From Burkholderia sp. NRF60-BP8 (lineage in GTDB: Bacteria; Pseudomonadota; Gammaproteobacteria; Burkholderiales; Burkholderiaceae), in assembly GCF_001522585.2 (NCBI RefSeq), contig NZ_CP013373.1, positions 1,426,001-1,490,000 on the forward strand: a stretch of 64,000 bases of DNA, in the 5' to 3' direction. The notes under the pieces are model-generated. The model had not been told where the DNA came from and ran no database searches. It was given only the letters and a program-made list of their open reading frames with translations. Every line of letters starts with the position of its first letter. Position 1 is the stretch's first letter. Shown here one piece after another: positions 1-8,557 of the stretch. The position numbers and the translations under genes are program-made.

Positions 1-573
1 AAGGTCGACGAACGCATCGGCCAGCATCTCGGCGAACGCGGCTACGCGGTGCGCCTGATCGACGAGGCGGCCGCGCCCGATGCGGCGCGCGACGCCGATC
101 TGGTGGTGATCTCGTCGACGGTATCGTCGAAGAACGTGCGGCCCGGCTGGCGCACGCTCGACAAGCCGCTCGTGACGTGGGAAAACGACCTGCTCGACGA
201 TCTCGCGATGACGGGCAAGCGGCACGACGTCGACTTCGGCGAAACGGGCAAGGAGCGTTACCTGTGGCTCGTCAATGCGCCGCATCCGATGGCGGCCGGG
301 CTGCCGGCCGGCGCGACGAACGCGTACGGCAAGCAGGCGCCGATGAGCTGGGGCAAGCCGGGGCTCGGCGCGATCACGATCGCGACCGTGTACGGGCAAC
401 CCGACAAGGCCGCGATCTTTGCATACGAGAAGGGCGCGACGATGGACTACGAAACGCTCGCGCCGGCGCGCCGCGTGATGTTCTTCCTCGACAACGACAC
501 GTTCACGAACCTGTCGCCGGCCGGTGTCGCGCTGTTCGACGCGGCGGTGGATTGGGCGGCCGGGCGGCGCTGA
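1..573 (+). CDS. Hypothetical protein, 5'-truncated at window edge
   Basis: The reading frame is open from the first base, so the true start lies upstream and 190 C-terminal residues are visible. An alternating beta/alpha pattern (DLVVISSTV near residue 37, then conserved Trp/Asp/Gly positions) and the ending AAVDWAAGRR are visible. The overall look is that of the class I glutamine-amidotransferase-like fold found in ThuA-type and secreted sugar-binding proteins, but I see no Cys-His-Glu triad. I do not recognise the family firmly and assign no function. It converges with the LysR gene downstream, with a 15-bp gap. Confidence 0.7.
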   Translation, partial: KVDERIGQHLGERGYAVRLIDEAAAPDAARDADLVVISSTVSSKNVRPGWRTLDKPLVTWENDLLDDLAMTGKRHDVDFGETGKERYLWLVNAPHPMAAGLPAGATNAYGKQAPMSWGKPGLGAITIATVYGQPDKAAIFAYEKGATMDYETLAPARRVMFFLDNDTFTNLSPAGVALFDAAVDWAAGRR

Positions 574-588
574 GCTGCCACGCGTCGA

Positions 589-1479
589 TCACGCGGCCCG
601 CGGCGGCGGGCGCCGACGCGACGCGGCGTCGATCAGTCGCGCGAGCGTCTGCGCGGGTTCCGACATCGTGCGCCGGGCGCGATGCACGAGCCCGATGTCG
701 CGGTGAAACGTGTGATGCCCGAGATCGATCGCGCGCACGCCGGCCGGCCAGCGGCGATACCCGGCGGTTTGCGGCACGATCGCGACGCCGACACCGTTCT
801 CGACCAGCTTGACGATCGCGTCGAGCTCGTCGAGTTCGCAGGTGTCGCGCACCGCGATGTGCATCTTGCGCAGAAAGCGGTCGACCTGGCGGCCGCCGAA
901 CGACCCGCGGTCGTAGCGCACGAACGGCTCGCGCGCGAGCAGCGCGGCCCAGTCCTTGCCCTTCACGCCGCGCGGCACGATCAGCCGGAACGGTTCCTGC
1001 GCGAGTGTCGTCCAGTGCAGGTCGCTCTGCAGCGCGAACGGCGGGCGGATGATCGCGGCCATGTCGATTTCGCCCGTGTCGACCCGGTTGACCAGCTCGA
1101 TCGACAGCCCGGGTATCACGCGCGTCCGGCATGCAGGGTGCAGGCGATGGAAATCGGCCAGCGCGGCAGGCAGCAGCGCGCTCTGCACCGAGGCGATCGC
1201 GCCGATCGTCACGCGCACGGCGGCCGGCGAGCCGGGCGCGGTCGAGCTCAGGTTCTCGTACAGGCCGATCAGCGCCTGTGCCTGGTCGAGCACGTGATGG
1301 CCCCGCTCGTTGAGACGCGCCGATCGCCCTTGCCGATCGAACAGCGCGAAGCCGAGTTCGGCTTCGAGACGCTGCATCTGCGCGCTCACGGCCGCTTGCG
1401 TGAGCCCGATACGATTGCCGGCCGCGGCAAAGGTGCCTTCGCGGGCGACGGCGACGAGGGTTTTCAGTTCGCGGATCAT
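589..1479 (-). CDS. LysR-family transcriptional regulator
   Basis: This 296-residue protein has the usual LysR length. The N-terminal winged helix-turn-helix is clear (residues 1-60, with ELKTLVAVAREGTFAAAG and LTQAAVSAQMQRLEAELG), followed by a two-lobed effector domain (about 90-290). It is divergent from the VOC gene at 1593. The shared 113-bp gap is AT-rich and holds a CGATTC-N7-GAATCG dyad that overlaps the regulator's leader, so autoregulation and control of the VOC gene are likely. The inducer cannot be read from sequence. Confidence 0.92.
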   Translation of the reverse strand: MIRELKTLVAVAREGTFAAAGNRIGLTQAAVSAQMQRLEAELGFALFDRQGRSARLNERGHHVLDQAQALIGLYENLSSTAPGSPAAVRVTIGAIASVQSALLPAALADFHRLHPACRTRVIPGLSIELVNRVDTGEIDMAAIIRPPFALQSDLHWTTLAQEPFRLIVPRGVKGKDWAALLAREPFVRYDRGSFGGRQVDRFLRKMHIAVRDTCELDELDAIVKLVENGVGVAIVPQTAGYRRWPAGVRAIDLGHHTFHRDIGLVHRARRTMSEPAQTLARLIDAASRRRPPPRAA

Positions 1480-1483
1480 TCAT

Positions 1484-1502
1484 CGATTCCGTTTATGAAT
1501 CG
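1484..1502. promoter_or_regulatory. Candidate LysR operator dyad
   Basis: CGATTC (1484-1489) and GAATCG (1497-1502) form a perfect 6-bp inverted repeat with a 7-bp spacer. This fits the ATTC-N7-GAAT form of the T-N11-A LysR box. It sits 5 bp upstream of the lysR start codon, and the AT-rich run at 1505-1528 (with TATATT) could be the divergent promoter. Binding itself is inferred. Confidence 0.5.
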
Positions 1503-1592
1503 CGAAATTATATATTGATTTAATTTTTGCTCGGCCTTGTCTACCATGATGCCGTCCTCGCGCCACGCGAGCATTTCTTTCACGAGGCCATC

Positions 1593-2018
1593 ATGAGTCT
1601 TTCCCCGTTTCACCTGGCGATTCCGGTCTACGACCTGCCGGCCGCGCGCGATTTCTACGGTCGCGTATTCGGGCTCGAGGAGGGGCGCTCGAGTGCACAG
1701 TGGGTCGACTTCGACTTTTACGGGCATCAGCTCGTGATCCACGAGCATCCGAGAACCGCCTCGCAGGAAGGCTCACATACGAATGCGGTCGACGGTCACG
1801 ACGTGCCGGTGCCGCATTTCGGGATCGTGCTCGACTGGGCGAGCTGGGAAGCGCTGGCCGAACGCTTGCGCGCGTTCGGCGTGACTTTCGCGATCGAGCC
1901 GTACGTGCGGTTCCGGGGGCAGGTCGGCGAACAAGCGACGATGTTCCTGTTCGATCCGTGCGGCAATGCGCTCGAATTCAAGGCGTTCCGCGACATCGGC
2001 CAATTGTTCGCGAAGTAA
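1593..2018 (+). CDS. VOC-family (glyoxalase/dioxygenase fold) protein
   Basis: This 141-residue protein is a single glyoxalase/bleomycin-resistance domain. The N-terminal beta-alpha module is [19 protein letters not shown] and the C-terminal module ends in the typical [13 protein letters not shown], which carries the metal-ligand Glu. The ATG at 1593 was chosen because the domain begins immediately after it; the frame extends upstream to 1527 but that part is not conserved-looking. It is probably a cytosolic metal-dependent enzyme such as a lyase, dioxygenase or resistance protein. The substrate is unknown. It is divergent from the LysR gene and likely controlled by it. Confidence 0.88.
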   Translation: MSLSPFHLAIPVYDLPAARDFYGRVFGLEEGRSSAQWVDFDFYGHQLVIHEHPRTASQEGSHTNAVDGHDVPVPHFGIVLDWASWEALAERLRAFGVTFAIEPYVRFRGQVGEQATMFLFDPCGNALEFKAFRDIGQLFAK

Positions 2019-2149
2019 CCGGCAGCGGCGCGGCGCCGATTGAAATTGGGTGCGAGAATGCGGCCTGCGGCCCGGCCGCGCGCAGCTGCGACGGCCGGCG
2101 CCGCGCCGCACGGCATCCGTCCGTGCGCGTCGTTCTCCAAGGAACCCGT

Positions 2150-2734
2150 ATGGACAATCACATCGCTCCGGTGGAGCTGAAGAAAGCCTACCGCCTCCTC
2201 AATCACGGCCCGACCGTGCTCGTGTCGGCCCGCCACGACGGCGTCGACAACGTGATGGCCGCCGCCTGGGCGTGCGCGCTGGATTTCCTGCCGCCGAAGC
2301 TGACCGTCGTGCTCGACAAATCCGCGAAGACGCGCGAGCTCGTCGAGCGCAGCGGCACGTTCGTGATCCAGGTGCCGACGGCCGCGCAACTGCAGCTCAC
2401 GCATGCGGTCGGCAGCCACAGCCTCGCGGAGCGGCCCGACAAGCTGCGCGAAGCGGGCGTCACGCTGTTCGACGTCGCCGGTCACGACCTGCCGTTCGTC
2501 GCCGGCTGCTCGGGCTGGCTCGCGTGCCGGTTGATTCCGGAGCCGCACAATCAGCAGACCTACGATCTGTTCATCGGCGAGGTGATCGGCGCATGGTCCG
2601 ACACGCGCGTGTTCCGCGACGGCCACTGGTATTTCGAATCGGCCGACCCCGCGCTGCGCAGCCTGCACTACATCGCGGGCGGCAATTTCTATGCGATCGG
2701 CGAATCGCTGCACGTCGATCCGGACGCGCAGTAA
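2150..2734 (+). CDS. Flavin reductase-like (FMN-binding split barrel) protein
   Basis: This 194-residue protein belongs to the flavin reductase-like/DIM6-NTAB family. It has the FMN-binding split-barrel pattern: VLVSARHDGVDNVMAAAW near residue 23, KLTVVLDKSAKTRELVE near residue 50, then GCSGWLACRLIPEP in the second half. Family members bind FMN and act as NAD(P)H:flavin reductases or as stand-alone flavoproteins of unknown substrate. The ATG at 2150 follows AAGGAAC and gives normal family length; the longer upstream frame is not coding-like. It is followed by a hairpin/T-tract terminator. Confidence 0.88.
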   Translation: MDNHIAPVELKKAYRLLNHGPTVLVSARHDGVDNVMAAAWACALDFLPPKLTVVLDKSAKTRELVERSGTFVIQVPTAAQLQLTHAVGSHSLAERPDKLREAGVTLFDVAGHDLPFVAGCSGWLACRLIPEPHNQQTYDLFIGEVIGAWSDTRVFRDGHWYFESADPALRSLHYIAGGNFYAIGESLHVDPDAQ

Positions 2735-2760
2735 GCGCCGGACGGACTGTCCCCGATCGG

Positions 2761-2782
2761 GCGCGCTTCATGCGCGCTTTTT
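2761..2782 (+). terminator. Intrinsic terminator embedded in the 3' end of the converging lysR
   Basis: GCGCGC-TTCAT-GCGCGC forms a 6-bp GC stem followed by five T residues (2778-2782). It ends the flavin reductase transcript. The hairpin includes the stop codon and last codons of the converging LysR gene (stop at 2768-2770). Confidence 0.6.
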
Positions 2783-3664
2783 CAGTTCGGCGAGCATGAG
2801 GTCGGCGAACGTCTGCGCGACGCGTGGCAGCGTGCGCCCGCGCTTCGCGACGAGCGCGATCGGCCGTACGAACGCGCGATCGTCGATCGGCTTCGCGACC
2901 AGGTCGGGCTCGGCGCGCACCTCGCGTGCGGTCGCGGGCAGGATCGTCACGCCGAGGCCGCCGCGCACCATCGCGACGGCCGTCATCATGTAGGTGGGCT
3001 CGCACGCGATGTCGGGCGTGCAGCCGGTCGCTTTCAACGCGGCATCGACGACGCTGCGCACGCTCGTGCCCTGCGCGGTGAGCACGAGCGGCACGCCGGC
3101 GACGTCGGCGGTGCTCACGCGGCGCTTGCGCGCGAGCGGATGATCCTTCGGGCATACGGCGACGAGCCGGTCGGCGCCCGCGTACAGCACCTCCAGCGAC
3201 GCATCGAACATGTCGCCGCCGGTCAGTCCGAGATCGGCTTCCTCGTTGCGCACCAGCGCGGTGACGAGGCTCGCGACGCCGTCGCGGATCTCGAAGCCCG
3301 CGCGCGGCACGTCGCGCCGGAACGACTGGATCAGCTCCGGCAGCACGCTGGACGCGAAGGTCGGCAGGCACGCGAGCCGCACCGTGCCGCTCGTGCCTTC
3401 GCCGAGCGCGCGCGCATCGCGCAGCACGCGCTCCATGTCGTCGAGCGAGCGCTGCAATAGCGGCAGCAACTCGCGCCCGGTCTGTGTGAGCGCGACGCTG
3501 CGGCTGTTACGGTCGAACAGGCGCGCGCCGACGATGTCCTCGAGCCGGCGGATCTGCACGGTCAGCGCCGGCTGTGACAGATGCAGCCGCGCGGCGGCGC
3601 GCGTGAAGTTGCCGGCGTGCGCGACGGTGACGAACGCGCGAATGTCGCGAAGATTCAGATCCAT
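2768..3664 (-). CDS. LysR-family transcriptional regulator, probable regulator of the CitMHS/AtuA operon
   Basis: This 298-residue protein has a canonical LysR N-terminal helix-turn-helix (LRDIRAFVTVAHAGNFTRAA, LSQPALTVQIRRLEDIVGAR) and a periplasmic-binding-like effector domain. Its gene is divergent from the CitMHS transporter (start 3762). The 97-bp gap carries a TGAT-N7-ATCA dyad. From context it probably senses a carboxylate imported by the transporter or a catabolite made by the AtuA enzymes. This is inference from divergent arrangement. Confidence 0.93.
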   Translation of the reverse strand: MDLNLRDIRAFVTVAHAGNFTRAAARLHLSQPALTVQIRRLEDIVGARLFDRNSRSVALTQTGRELLPLLQRSLDDMERVLRDARALGEGTSGTVRLACLPTFASSVLPELIQSFRRDVPRAGFEIRDGVASLVTALVRNEEADLGLTGGDMFDASLEVLYAGADRLVAVCPKDHPLARKRRVSTADVAGVPLVLTAQGTSVRSVVDAALKATGCTPDIACEPTYMMTAVAMVRGGLGVTILPATAREVRAEPDLVAKPIDDRAFVRPIALVAKRGRTLPRVAQTFADLMLAELKKRA

Positions 3665-3673
3665 AACGCTTTG

Positions 3674-3688
3674 TGATTGCTGCGATCA
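3674..3688. promoter_or_regulatory. Candidate LysR box (TGAT-N7-ATCA)
   Basis: TGAT at 3674-3677 and ATCA at 3685-3688 form the 4-7-4 dyad typical of LysR recognition sites. It lies 10 bp from the lysR start and 73 bp upstream of the transporter start, inside the divergent promoter region. Confidence 0.5.
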
Positions 3689-3761
3689 AATCATTTCAAT
3701 TGTGCTATCGCTGCGCCGACCTTACGCTCGTCTCCAACAAAAGACAAGGTAGGAGACACCG

Positions 3762-5060
3762 ATGCTGCCGTTACTCGGGCTGGGCACGATCGTCGTGCTG
3801 CTGGCCGCGATTCTGTCGAAGCGGATGTCGCCGCTCGTCGCGCTGATCGTCGTGCCGATCGCCGCGTCGCTGCTCGGCGGCTTCGGGTTGCACACCAGCA
3901 AGTTCGTCATCGACGGGCTGAAAGGGCTCGCGCCCGTCGTCGGGATGTTCGTGTTCGCGATCCTGTATTTCGGGACGATCACCGACGCCGGCACGCTCGA
4001 TCCGATCATCGACCGGATCCTCGGCGCGGTCGGCACGCGGCCGACGCGCATCGTGATGGGCACGACGCTGCTTGCGCTGCTGATCCACCTCGACGGCTCG
4101 GGCGCCGTCTGCTTTCTCGTGACGATTCCGGCCGTGCTGCCGCTGTACGATCGCTTGAAGATGGACCGGCGCGTGCTGGCCGCTGCCGTGTCGATGGCCG
4201 CGGGCATCAACTTCCTGCCGTGGACCGGGCCGATGATCCGCGCGTCCGCGTCGCTGCACCTGCCGGTGTCGGCGCTGTTCAATCCGCTGATCCCGGTGCA
4301 GGCGATCGGGCTCGTGTTCGTGTTCGGCGTCGCCTACTGGCTCGGGCGGCGCGAGGAGAAGCGGCTCGGCCTGTCGCGCGACGATGCGTCGATTCCATTG
4401 CCCCGACGCGAACTGACGGCCGACGAGCAGGCGCTGCGCCGGCCGCACCTGTTCTGGTTCAACCTCGTGCTGACGCTCGTCGTGCTCGGCACGATGGTCG
4501 TGATGGGCGAGAAGATTCCGCCCGCGATCATGTTCATGGTCGGGCTGTGTGTCGCGCTGATGGTGAATTACCCCGACGTCGACATGCAGCGAAAGCGCAT
4601 CGACGCGCACGCGCGCGCCGCGCTGATGATGGCCGGCATCCTGCTCGCGGCCGGCGTGTTCACCGGGATCATGCAGGGCAGCGGGATGCTGAAGGCGATG
4701 GCGCAGGCGGCGGTCGGCTTCGTGCCGCCGTCGATGGCGGGCCATATCCCGGTGGCGCTCGGTCTCGCGTCGATGCCGCTCAGCATGTTGTTCGATCCCG
4801 ATTCGTTCTACTTCGGCGTGCTGCCGGTGATCGCGGAGGTGGCCGGCCAGCTCGGCGTGCCGGCCGTGCAGGTCGGGCAGGCGGCGCTGCTCGGCCAGAT
4901 GACGACGGGGTTCCCGGTCAGCCCGCTCACGCCCGCGACGTTCCTCGTCGTGGGCCTGTGCGGGATCGAGTTGGCCGAGCACCAGAAATTCACGTTTCCG
5001 CTGCTGTTCGGCGCGTCGATCGTGATGACGATCGCCAGCGTCGCGCTCGGCATCTTTTGA
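3762..5060 (+). CDS. CitMHS-family carboxylate transporter
   Basis: This 432-residue, very hydrophobic protein has about 12 membrane segments and belongs to the CitMHS (metal-citrate:H+ symporter) family within the ion-transporter superfamily. An early IVVLLAAILSKRMSPLVALI segment, the conserved-looking LIHLDGSGAVCFLV loop and the repeated half near MPLSMLFDPDSFYFG support this. A strong ribosome site (AGGAG at 3752) precedes the ATG. It probably imports a di- or tricarboxylate, possibly with a divalent metal. It is co-transcribed with the two AtuA-type genes that follow. Confidence 0.85.
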   Translation: MLPLLGLGTIVVLLAAILSKRMSPLVALIVVPIAASLLGGFGLHTSKFVIDGLKGLAPVVGMFVFAILYFGTITDAGTLDPIIDRILGAVGTRPTRIVMGTTLLALLIHLDGSGAVCFLVTIPAVLPLYDRLKMDRRVLAAAVSMAAGINFLPWTGPMIRASASLHLPVSALFNPLIPVQAIGLVFVFGVAYWLGRREEKRLGLSRDDASIPLPRRELTADEQALRRPHLFWFNLVLTLVVLGTMVVMGEKIPPAIMFMVGLCVALMVNYPDVDMQRKRIDAHARAALMMAGILLAAGVFTGIMQGSGMLKAMAQAAVGFVPPSMAGHIPVALGLASMPLSMLFDPDSFYFGVLPVIAEVAGQLGVPAVQVGQAALLGQMTTGFPVSPLTPATFLVVGLCGIELAEHQKFTFPLLFGASIVMTIASVALGIF

Positions 5061-5100
5061 TTCTTCCCGGCGGCGCGTGTCGCCGGACGACGGTACGGAC

Positions 5101-6459
5101 ATGACAGCCATGCAAACTGAACGACGCGTGCGAATCGGCGCGGGCGCCGGCTACTCGGGCGACCGGATCGAGCCCGCGGTCGAACTGGCCGAACACGGGC
5201 AGCTCGACTATCTGGTGTTCGAATGCCTGGCCGAGCGCACGATCGCGATCGCGCAGCAGGCGCGCCGCAACGATCCGGCGCTCGGCTACGATCCGCTGCT
5301 CGACGCGCGGATGCAGGCGGTGCTGCCGGTCGCGGCGGCCAGGCGCGTGCGCATCGTATCGAACATGGGCGCGGCGAACCCGCGCGCGGCCGCACGACGT
5401 ACCGCGCGGATCGCGCAGTCGCTCGGCATCGCGGGGCTGAAAGTCGCGGCGGTCGAAGGCGACGACGTGCTCGACGTCGTGCTGCGCGGCGCGTTCCGTT
5501 TCGAGGAATCGGGCGATGAAGTCGCCGCGTATCGCGAGCGCATCGTGTCCGCGAACGCGTATCTCGGCGCCGCGCCGATCGTCGATGCGCTCGCGGCCGG
5601 CGCGGACGTCGTGCTGACCGGCCGCGTCGCGGACCCGTCGCTGTTCGCCGCGCCGCTGATCCACGCGTTCGGCTGGCGGATGGACGACTGGGACACGCTC
5701 GGCCAGGCGACCGTCGTCGGCCATCTGCTCGAATGCGCGGGGCAGGTGACGGGCGGCTATTTCGCCGATCCCGGCTACAAGGACGTGCCGAATCTCGCGC
5801 GGCTCGGCTTCCCGATCGGCGAGGTCGCGGCCGACGGCTCGGTCGTGATCACGAAGGTGCCGCATGCGGGCGGCCGCGTGAGCGCGGCGACCTGCAAGGA
5901 GCAACTGCTCTACGAGATTCACGACCCGGCGCGATATCTGCAGCCCGATGTCGTGGCCGATTTCACGGGCGTGGCAGTCGCCGAGGAAGCGGTCGATCGC
6001 GTGCGCGTGACGGGCGGGCGCGGCGCCGCGCGGCCCGATACGCTGAAGGTGTCGGTCGCGTATGTCGACGGCTGGATCGGCGAAGGCCAGATCTCGTACG
6101 GCGGCCCGGGCGCGCTCGCGCGTGCGCGTCTTGCGCTCGACATCGTTCGCGAGCGGCTCGCGCTGACCGGCGTCGCGGCGAGCGAGCTGCGCTTCGACCT
6201 GATCGGCGTCGATGCGCTGTACGGCGACGCGACGCCGGCCGGACGCGGCAAGCCGGCCGAGGTGCGCGTGCGGGTGGCCGGCCGGGCGGCGACCGCCGCC
6301 GAAGCCGCGCGGATCGGCAACGAAGTCGAGACGCTCTATACGAACGGGCCGGCCGGCGGCGGCGGTGCGTTCAAGTCGACGCGCGAGGTGATCGCCGTGC
6401 AGTCGGTGCTGCTGCCGCGCGCGGCCGTGACGCCGTCGTTTTCATTCGTGGAGGCCTGA
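5101..6459 (+). CDS. AtuA-type (DUF1446) acyclic terpene utilization family protein, large subunit
   Basis: This protein of about 452 residues matches the AtuA/DUF1446 family. Characteristic stretches are RIGAGAGYSGDRIEPAVELA at the N terminus, FECLAERTIAIAQQ, a Gly-rich VVLTGRVADPSLFAAPLI and CKEQLLYEIHDPARYLQPD. The founding member belongs to citronellol/geraniol catabolism in Pseudomonas, but most relatives have unknown substrates. ATG at 5101 is preferred; a second ATG at 5110 and GTG at 5077 are possible. Its stop overlaps the start of the small subunit (TGATG), which implies translational coupling. Transport by CitMHS upstream suggests a carboxylate or CoA-ester substrate. Confidence 0.85.
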   Translation: MTAMQTERRVRIGAGAGYSGDRIEPAVELAEHGQLDYLVFECLAERTIAIAQQARRNDPALGYDPLLDARMQAVLPVAAARRVRIVSNMGAANPRAAARRTARIAQSLGIAGLKVAAVEGDDVLDVVLRGAFRFEESGDEVAAYRERIVSANAYLGAAPIVDALAAGADVVLTGRVADPSLFAAPLIHAFGWRMDDWDTLGQATVVGHLLECAGQVTGGYFADPGYKDVPNLARLGFPIGEVAADGSVVITKVPHAGGRVSAATCKEQLLYEIHDPARYLQPDVVADFTGVAVAEEAVDRVRVTGGRGAARPDTLKVSVAYVDGWIGEGQISYGGPGALARARLALDIVRERLALTGVAASELRFDLIGVDALYGDATPAGRGKPAEVRVRVAGRAATAAEAARIGNEVETLYTNGPAGGGGAFKSTREVIAVQSVLLPRAAVTPSFSFVEA

Positions 6460-6770
6460 TGCAACTGCGTGAACTCGCGCATGCGCGCACCGGCGACAAG
6501 GGCAATACGCTGAACGTGTCGGTCATCTGCCGCGATCCGCGTCATTACGACCATCTGCGCACGCATCTGGATGCGCAGACGGTCAAGGCATCACTGGCGG
6601 GCATCGTCCACGGCGACGTCGTGCGCTACGAGTTGCCGGCGCTCGGCGCGTTCAACTTCGTGCTGCGCGATGCGCTCGGCGGCGGGGTGACGCGCTCGCT
6701 CGCGCTCGATGCGCACGGCAAGTCGATCAGTTCGGCGCTGCTCGCGATCGAGGTGCCGGATCCGGCGTGA
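6459..6770 (+). CDS. AtuA-associated small ferredoxin-fold domain protein
   Basis: This 103-residue protein matches the small C-terminal domain that many AtuA/DUF1446 proteins carry fused at their end. The opening LRELAHARTGDKGNTLNVSV is the hallmark, followed by NFVLRDALGGGVTRSL. Here it is a separate gene whose ATG overlaps the stop of the large subunit. The two products very likely form one complex. Its start lies in a different frame from the preceding gene, so this is a true split and not a sequencing break. Confidence 0.82.
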   Translation: MQLRELAHARTGDKGNTLNVSVICRDPRHYDHLRTHLDAQTVKASLAGIVHGDVVRYELPALGAFNFVLRDALGGGVTRSLALDAHGKSISSALLAIEVPDPA

Positions 6771-6957
6771 CACAGGCGTAGTGCCGGGACGGGGCCGGGC
6801 GCTCACGGCATCGGGTACGCGCGGCGGCTAGGCCATCCACGTGCACTGGACGGTGAAGTTCGACGCCGCGCGCGGGCGTCAAGGCGTGCCGAAGGCGCTG
6901 CGCGGCGGATACTGAGTCGCCGTGCGCCGGAATGGGCGGCGTTACGCCGCCCACCCC

Positions 6958-7887
6958 TCACACGTACAGGTAGCGCACGAGGTGGAAGAACACCGGCGCG
7001 GCGAAGCAGATCGAATCGACGCGATCGAGCATGCCGCCGTGGCCGGCGATCATCGAGCCCCAGTCCTTCGTGCCGAGCGAGCGCTTGACGGCCGACAGCA
7101 CGAGCCCGCCGACGAAGCCGGCGATCACGATCGCGAGCGAGATCCCGAACGCCGCGCCGAAGCCGAACGGCGTCACGCGATACAGCGACGCGCCGCACAG
7201 CGTGGCCAGCAGGCCGCCGCCGACGAAACCCTCGATCGTCTTCGACGGCGACAACTGCGGCGCGATCTTGCGGCGTCCGAACAGTTTGCCGACCACGTAC
7301 TGCAGCACGTCGCTGATCTGCACGACGAACAGGAAGAAGAACAGCAGCAGCGCGTTCTGCCCGGCGTAGCGCGGAATGTCGAGGATCAGCACGGCCGGCG
7401 CGTGGCTCAGCCCGTACACGCACACCATCAGCGCCCAGTTGATCTTCGCGTTGCGGCTCAGGAATTCGCGCGTGTCCTGCGTGAGCGCCGATACGAGCGA
7501 CATCGCGAAGAACAGGTGAACGGGCACGAAGATCGAATACATTCCGTACCAGTTGATCCCGAGCAGCAGGTATTGCACGGGAATCGCGACGAAGAATGCG
7601 ATGAAGAGCGTCGTATGGTCGCTCGCGGTGGTCGGCGTGAGCGTGATGAATTCGCGCAGCGTCAGGTACGACAGCAGCGCGAACACCAGGTACGTGACGT
7701 TGTTGCCGAGGCCGATCGCGACGGCCATGATCGCGATCATCGCCCACCATGCGCGGATGCGCTGGTTCAGGTTGACGATGGTCGCGCTCGTGCCGCCGCT
7801 GCGCGCGCCGAGGATCGCGCCGATCACGGTCGCGACGACGAGCACGCCCGTGACGCCCGCGACCAGTTCCCAGAAGAGGGTTCGCAT
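6958..7887 (-). CDS. CdsA-like phosphatidate cytidylyltransferase (YnbB-like)
   Basis: This 309-residue integral membrane protein has about eight hydrophobic segments and the complete CdsA signature near its C terminus (SAVKR...TKDW...HGGMLDRVD). The reaction is CTP + phosphatidic acid to CDP-diacylglycerol. The housekeeping cdsA of Burkholderia is expected elsewhere, beside other envelope genes. This copy sits with an acyltransferase, a CDP-alcohol transferase, a hydrolase-methyltransferase and a PAP2-phosphatase, which resembles E. coli ynbB in ynbABCD. It is probably a dedicated paralogue that feeds the neighbouring transferase. It is co-directional with the acyltransferase upstream (37-bp gap). 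Confidence 0.9.
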   Translation of the reverse strand: MRTLFWELVAGVTGVLVVATVIGAILGARSGGTSATIVNLNQRIRAWWAMIAIMAVAIGLGNNVTYLVFALLSYLTLREFITLTPTTASDHTTLFIAFFVAIPVQYLLLGINWYGMYSIFVPVHLFFAMSLVSALTQDTREFLSRNAKINWALMVCVYGLSHAPAVLILDIPRYAGQNALLLFFFLFVVQISDVLQYVVGKLFGRRKIAPQLSPSKTIEGFVGGGLLATLCGASLYRVTPFGFGAAFGISLAIVIAGFVGGLVLSAVKRSLGTKDWGSMIAGHGGMLDRVDSICFAAPVFFHLVRYLYV

Positions 7888-7924
7888 GGTTGATGTCCGG
7901 AAAAGGGAGAAGGGGGCGCCGCGT

Positions 7925-8557
7925 TCAGCCGGCCGGCCGCTGCGGCGGCGCGAGCGCGATGACCGCGTCGCGCATGCGGGCGAGGAACGTCGGCTTGTCT
8001 TCCTGAGCGCCGAGCGCTTCGTTTGCGCCGAAATGCACCTTGCAGATCAGCGGCACGGGCCAGATCGCGCCCTTCGGCATGATGCGCTGCAGGTTCTCGA
8101 GATAGACGGGCGCGAGCGCGACGTCCGGGAACTCGGTCGCGAGATGGAACAGCCCGCTCTTGAACGGCTGCGGCAGCACGTCGGCGCCGCGCGTGCCTTC
8201 CGGGAAGATGATGATCGAGTGACCCTGGCGCAGCGCATCGCGCACCGGGTCGAGCGGGTCGCCCCCGCTTTCGCGATGACGGTCGATCAGCACGACGTTC
8301 AGGAGCTTTTGCGCGATGTGGCGCTTCAGGTTGCTGCTGTCCCAGTAGTCGCGCGCGGCGACCGGCCGCACGACTGCGCGTACGTCGCGCGGCAGCGCGG
8401 CGAGGATCGCGAGCGTGTCGATGTGGCTCGTATGGTTGGAGAAATAGATCTTCTGAGTCGGCGACGGCGGCGCCTGATGCCAGACGGGATACGCGCCGGC
8501 GACGAGCCGCACGATGGACAGCAGGAAGTCGCGCTGCCAGACGTTGAGGACGTTCAT
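7925..8557 (-). CDS. PlsC-like 1-acyl-glycerol-3-phosphate acyltransferase
   Basis: This 210-residue protein contains the acyltransferase catalytic HX4D box in NHTSHIDTLAIL and the glycerol-phosphate binding block IIIFPEGTRG. A further proline-containing block (VALAPVYLENL) completes the PlsC/LPLAT fold. It should acylate lysophosphatidate or a related lyso-lipid at the inner membrane. The ATG at 8557 is preferred because CAGGAG lies 11 bp upstream and the fold begins there; the frame can be extended to 8599. It forms a two-gene minus-strand unit with the CdsA-like gene. Confidence 0.88.
   Translation of the reverse strand: MNVLNVWQRDFLLSIVRLVAGAYPVWHQAPPSPTQKIYFSNHTSHIDTLAILAALPRDVRAVVRPVAARDYWDSSNLKRHIAQKLLNVVLIDRHRESGGDPLDPVRDALRQGHSIIIFPEGTRGADVLPQPFKSGLFHLATEFPDVALAPVYLENLQRIMPKGAIWPVPLICKVHFGANEALGAQEDKPTFLARMRDAVIALAPPQRPAG

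Noticed and set aside
5077..5100. GTG at 5077 as start of the AtuA-type gene
   Set aside because: The first eight residues it would add do not look conserved, and ATG codons at 5101 and 5110 precede the family motif.
6832..6915. Possible gene remnant (27 codons with plausible composition ending in RGGY)
   Set aside because: Too short, no start with a ribosome site, preceded by a stop and not recognised; could be the tail of a lost gene, but chance is likelier.
6958..7887. Reading the CdsA-like gene as the housekeeping cdsA
   Set aside because: The neighbourhood lacks the usual frr/uppS/dxr/bam genes and matches the ynb-like set instead.
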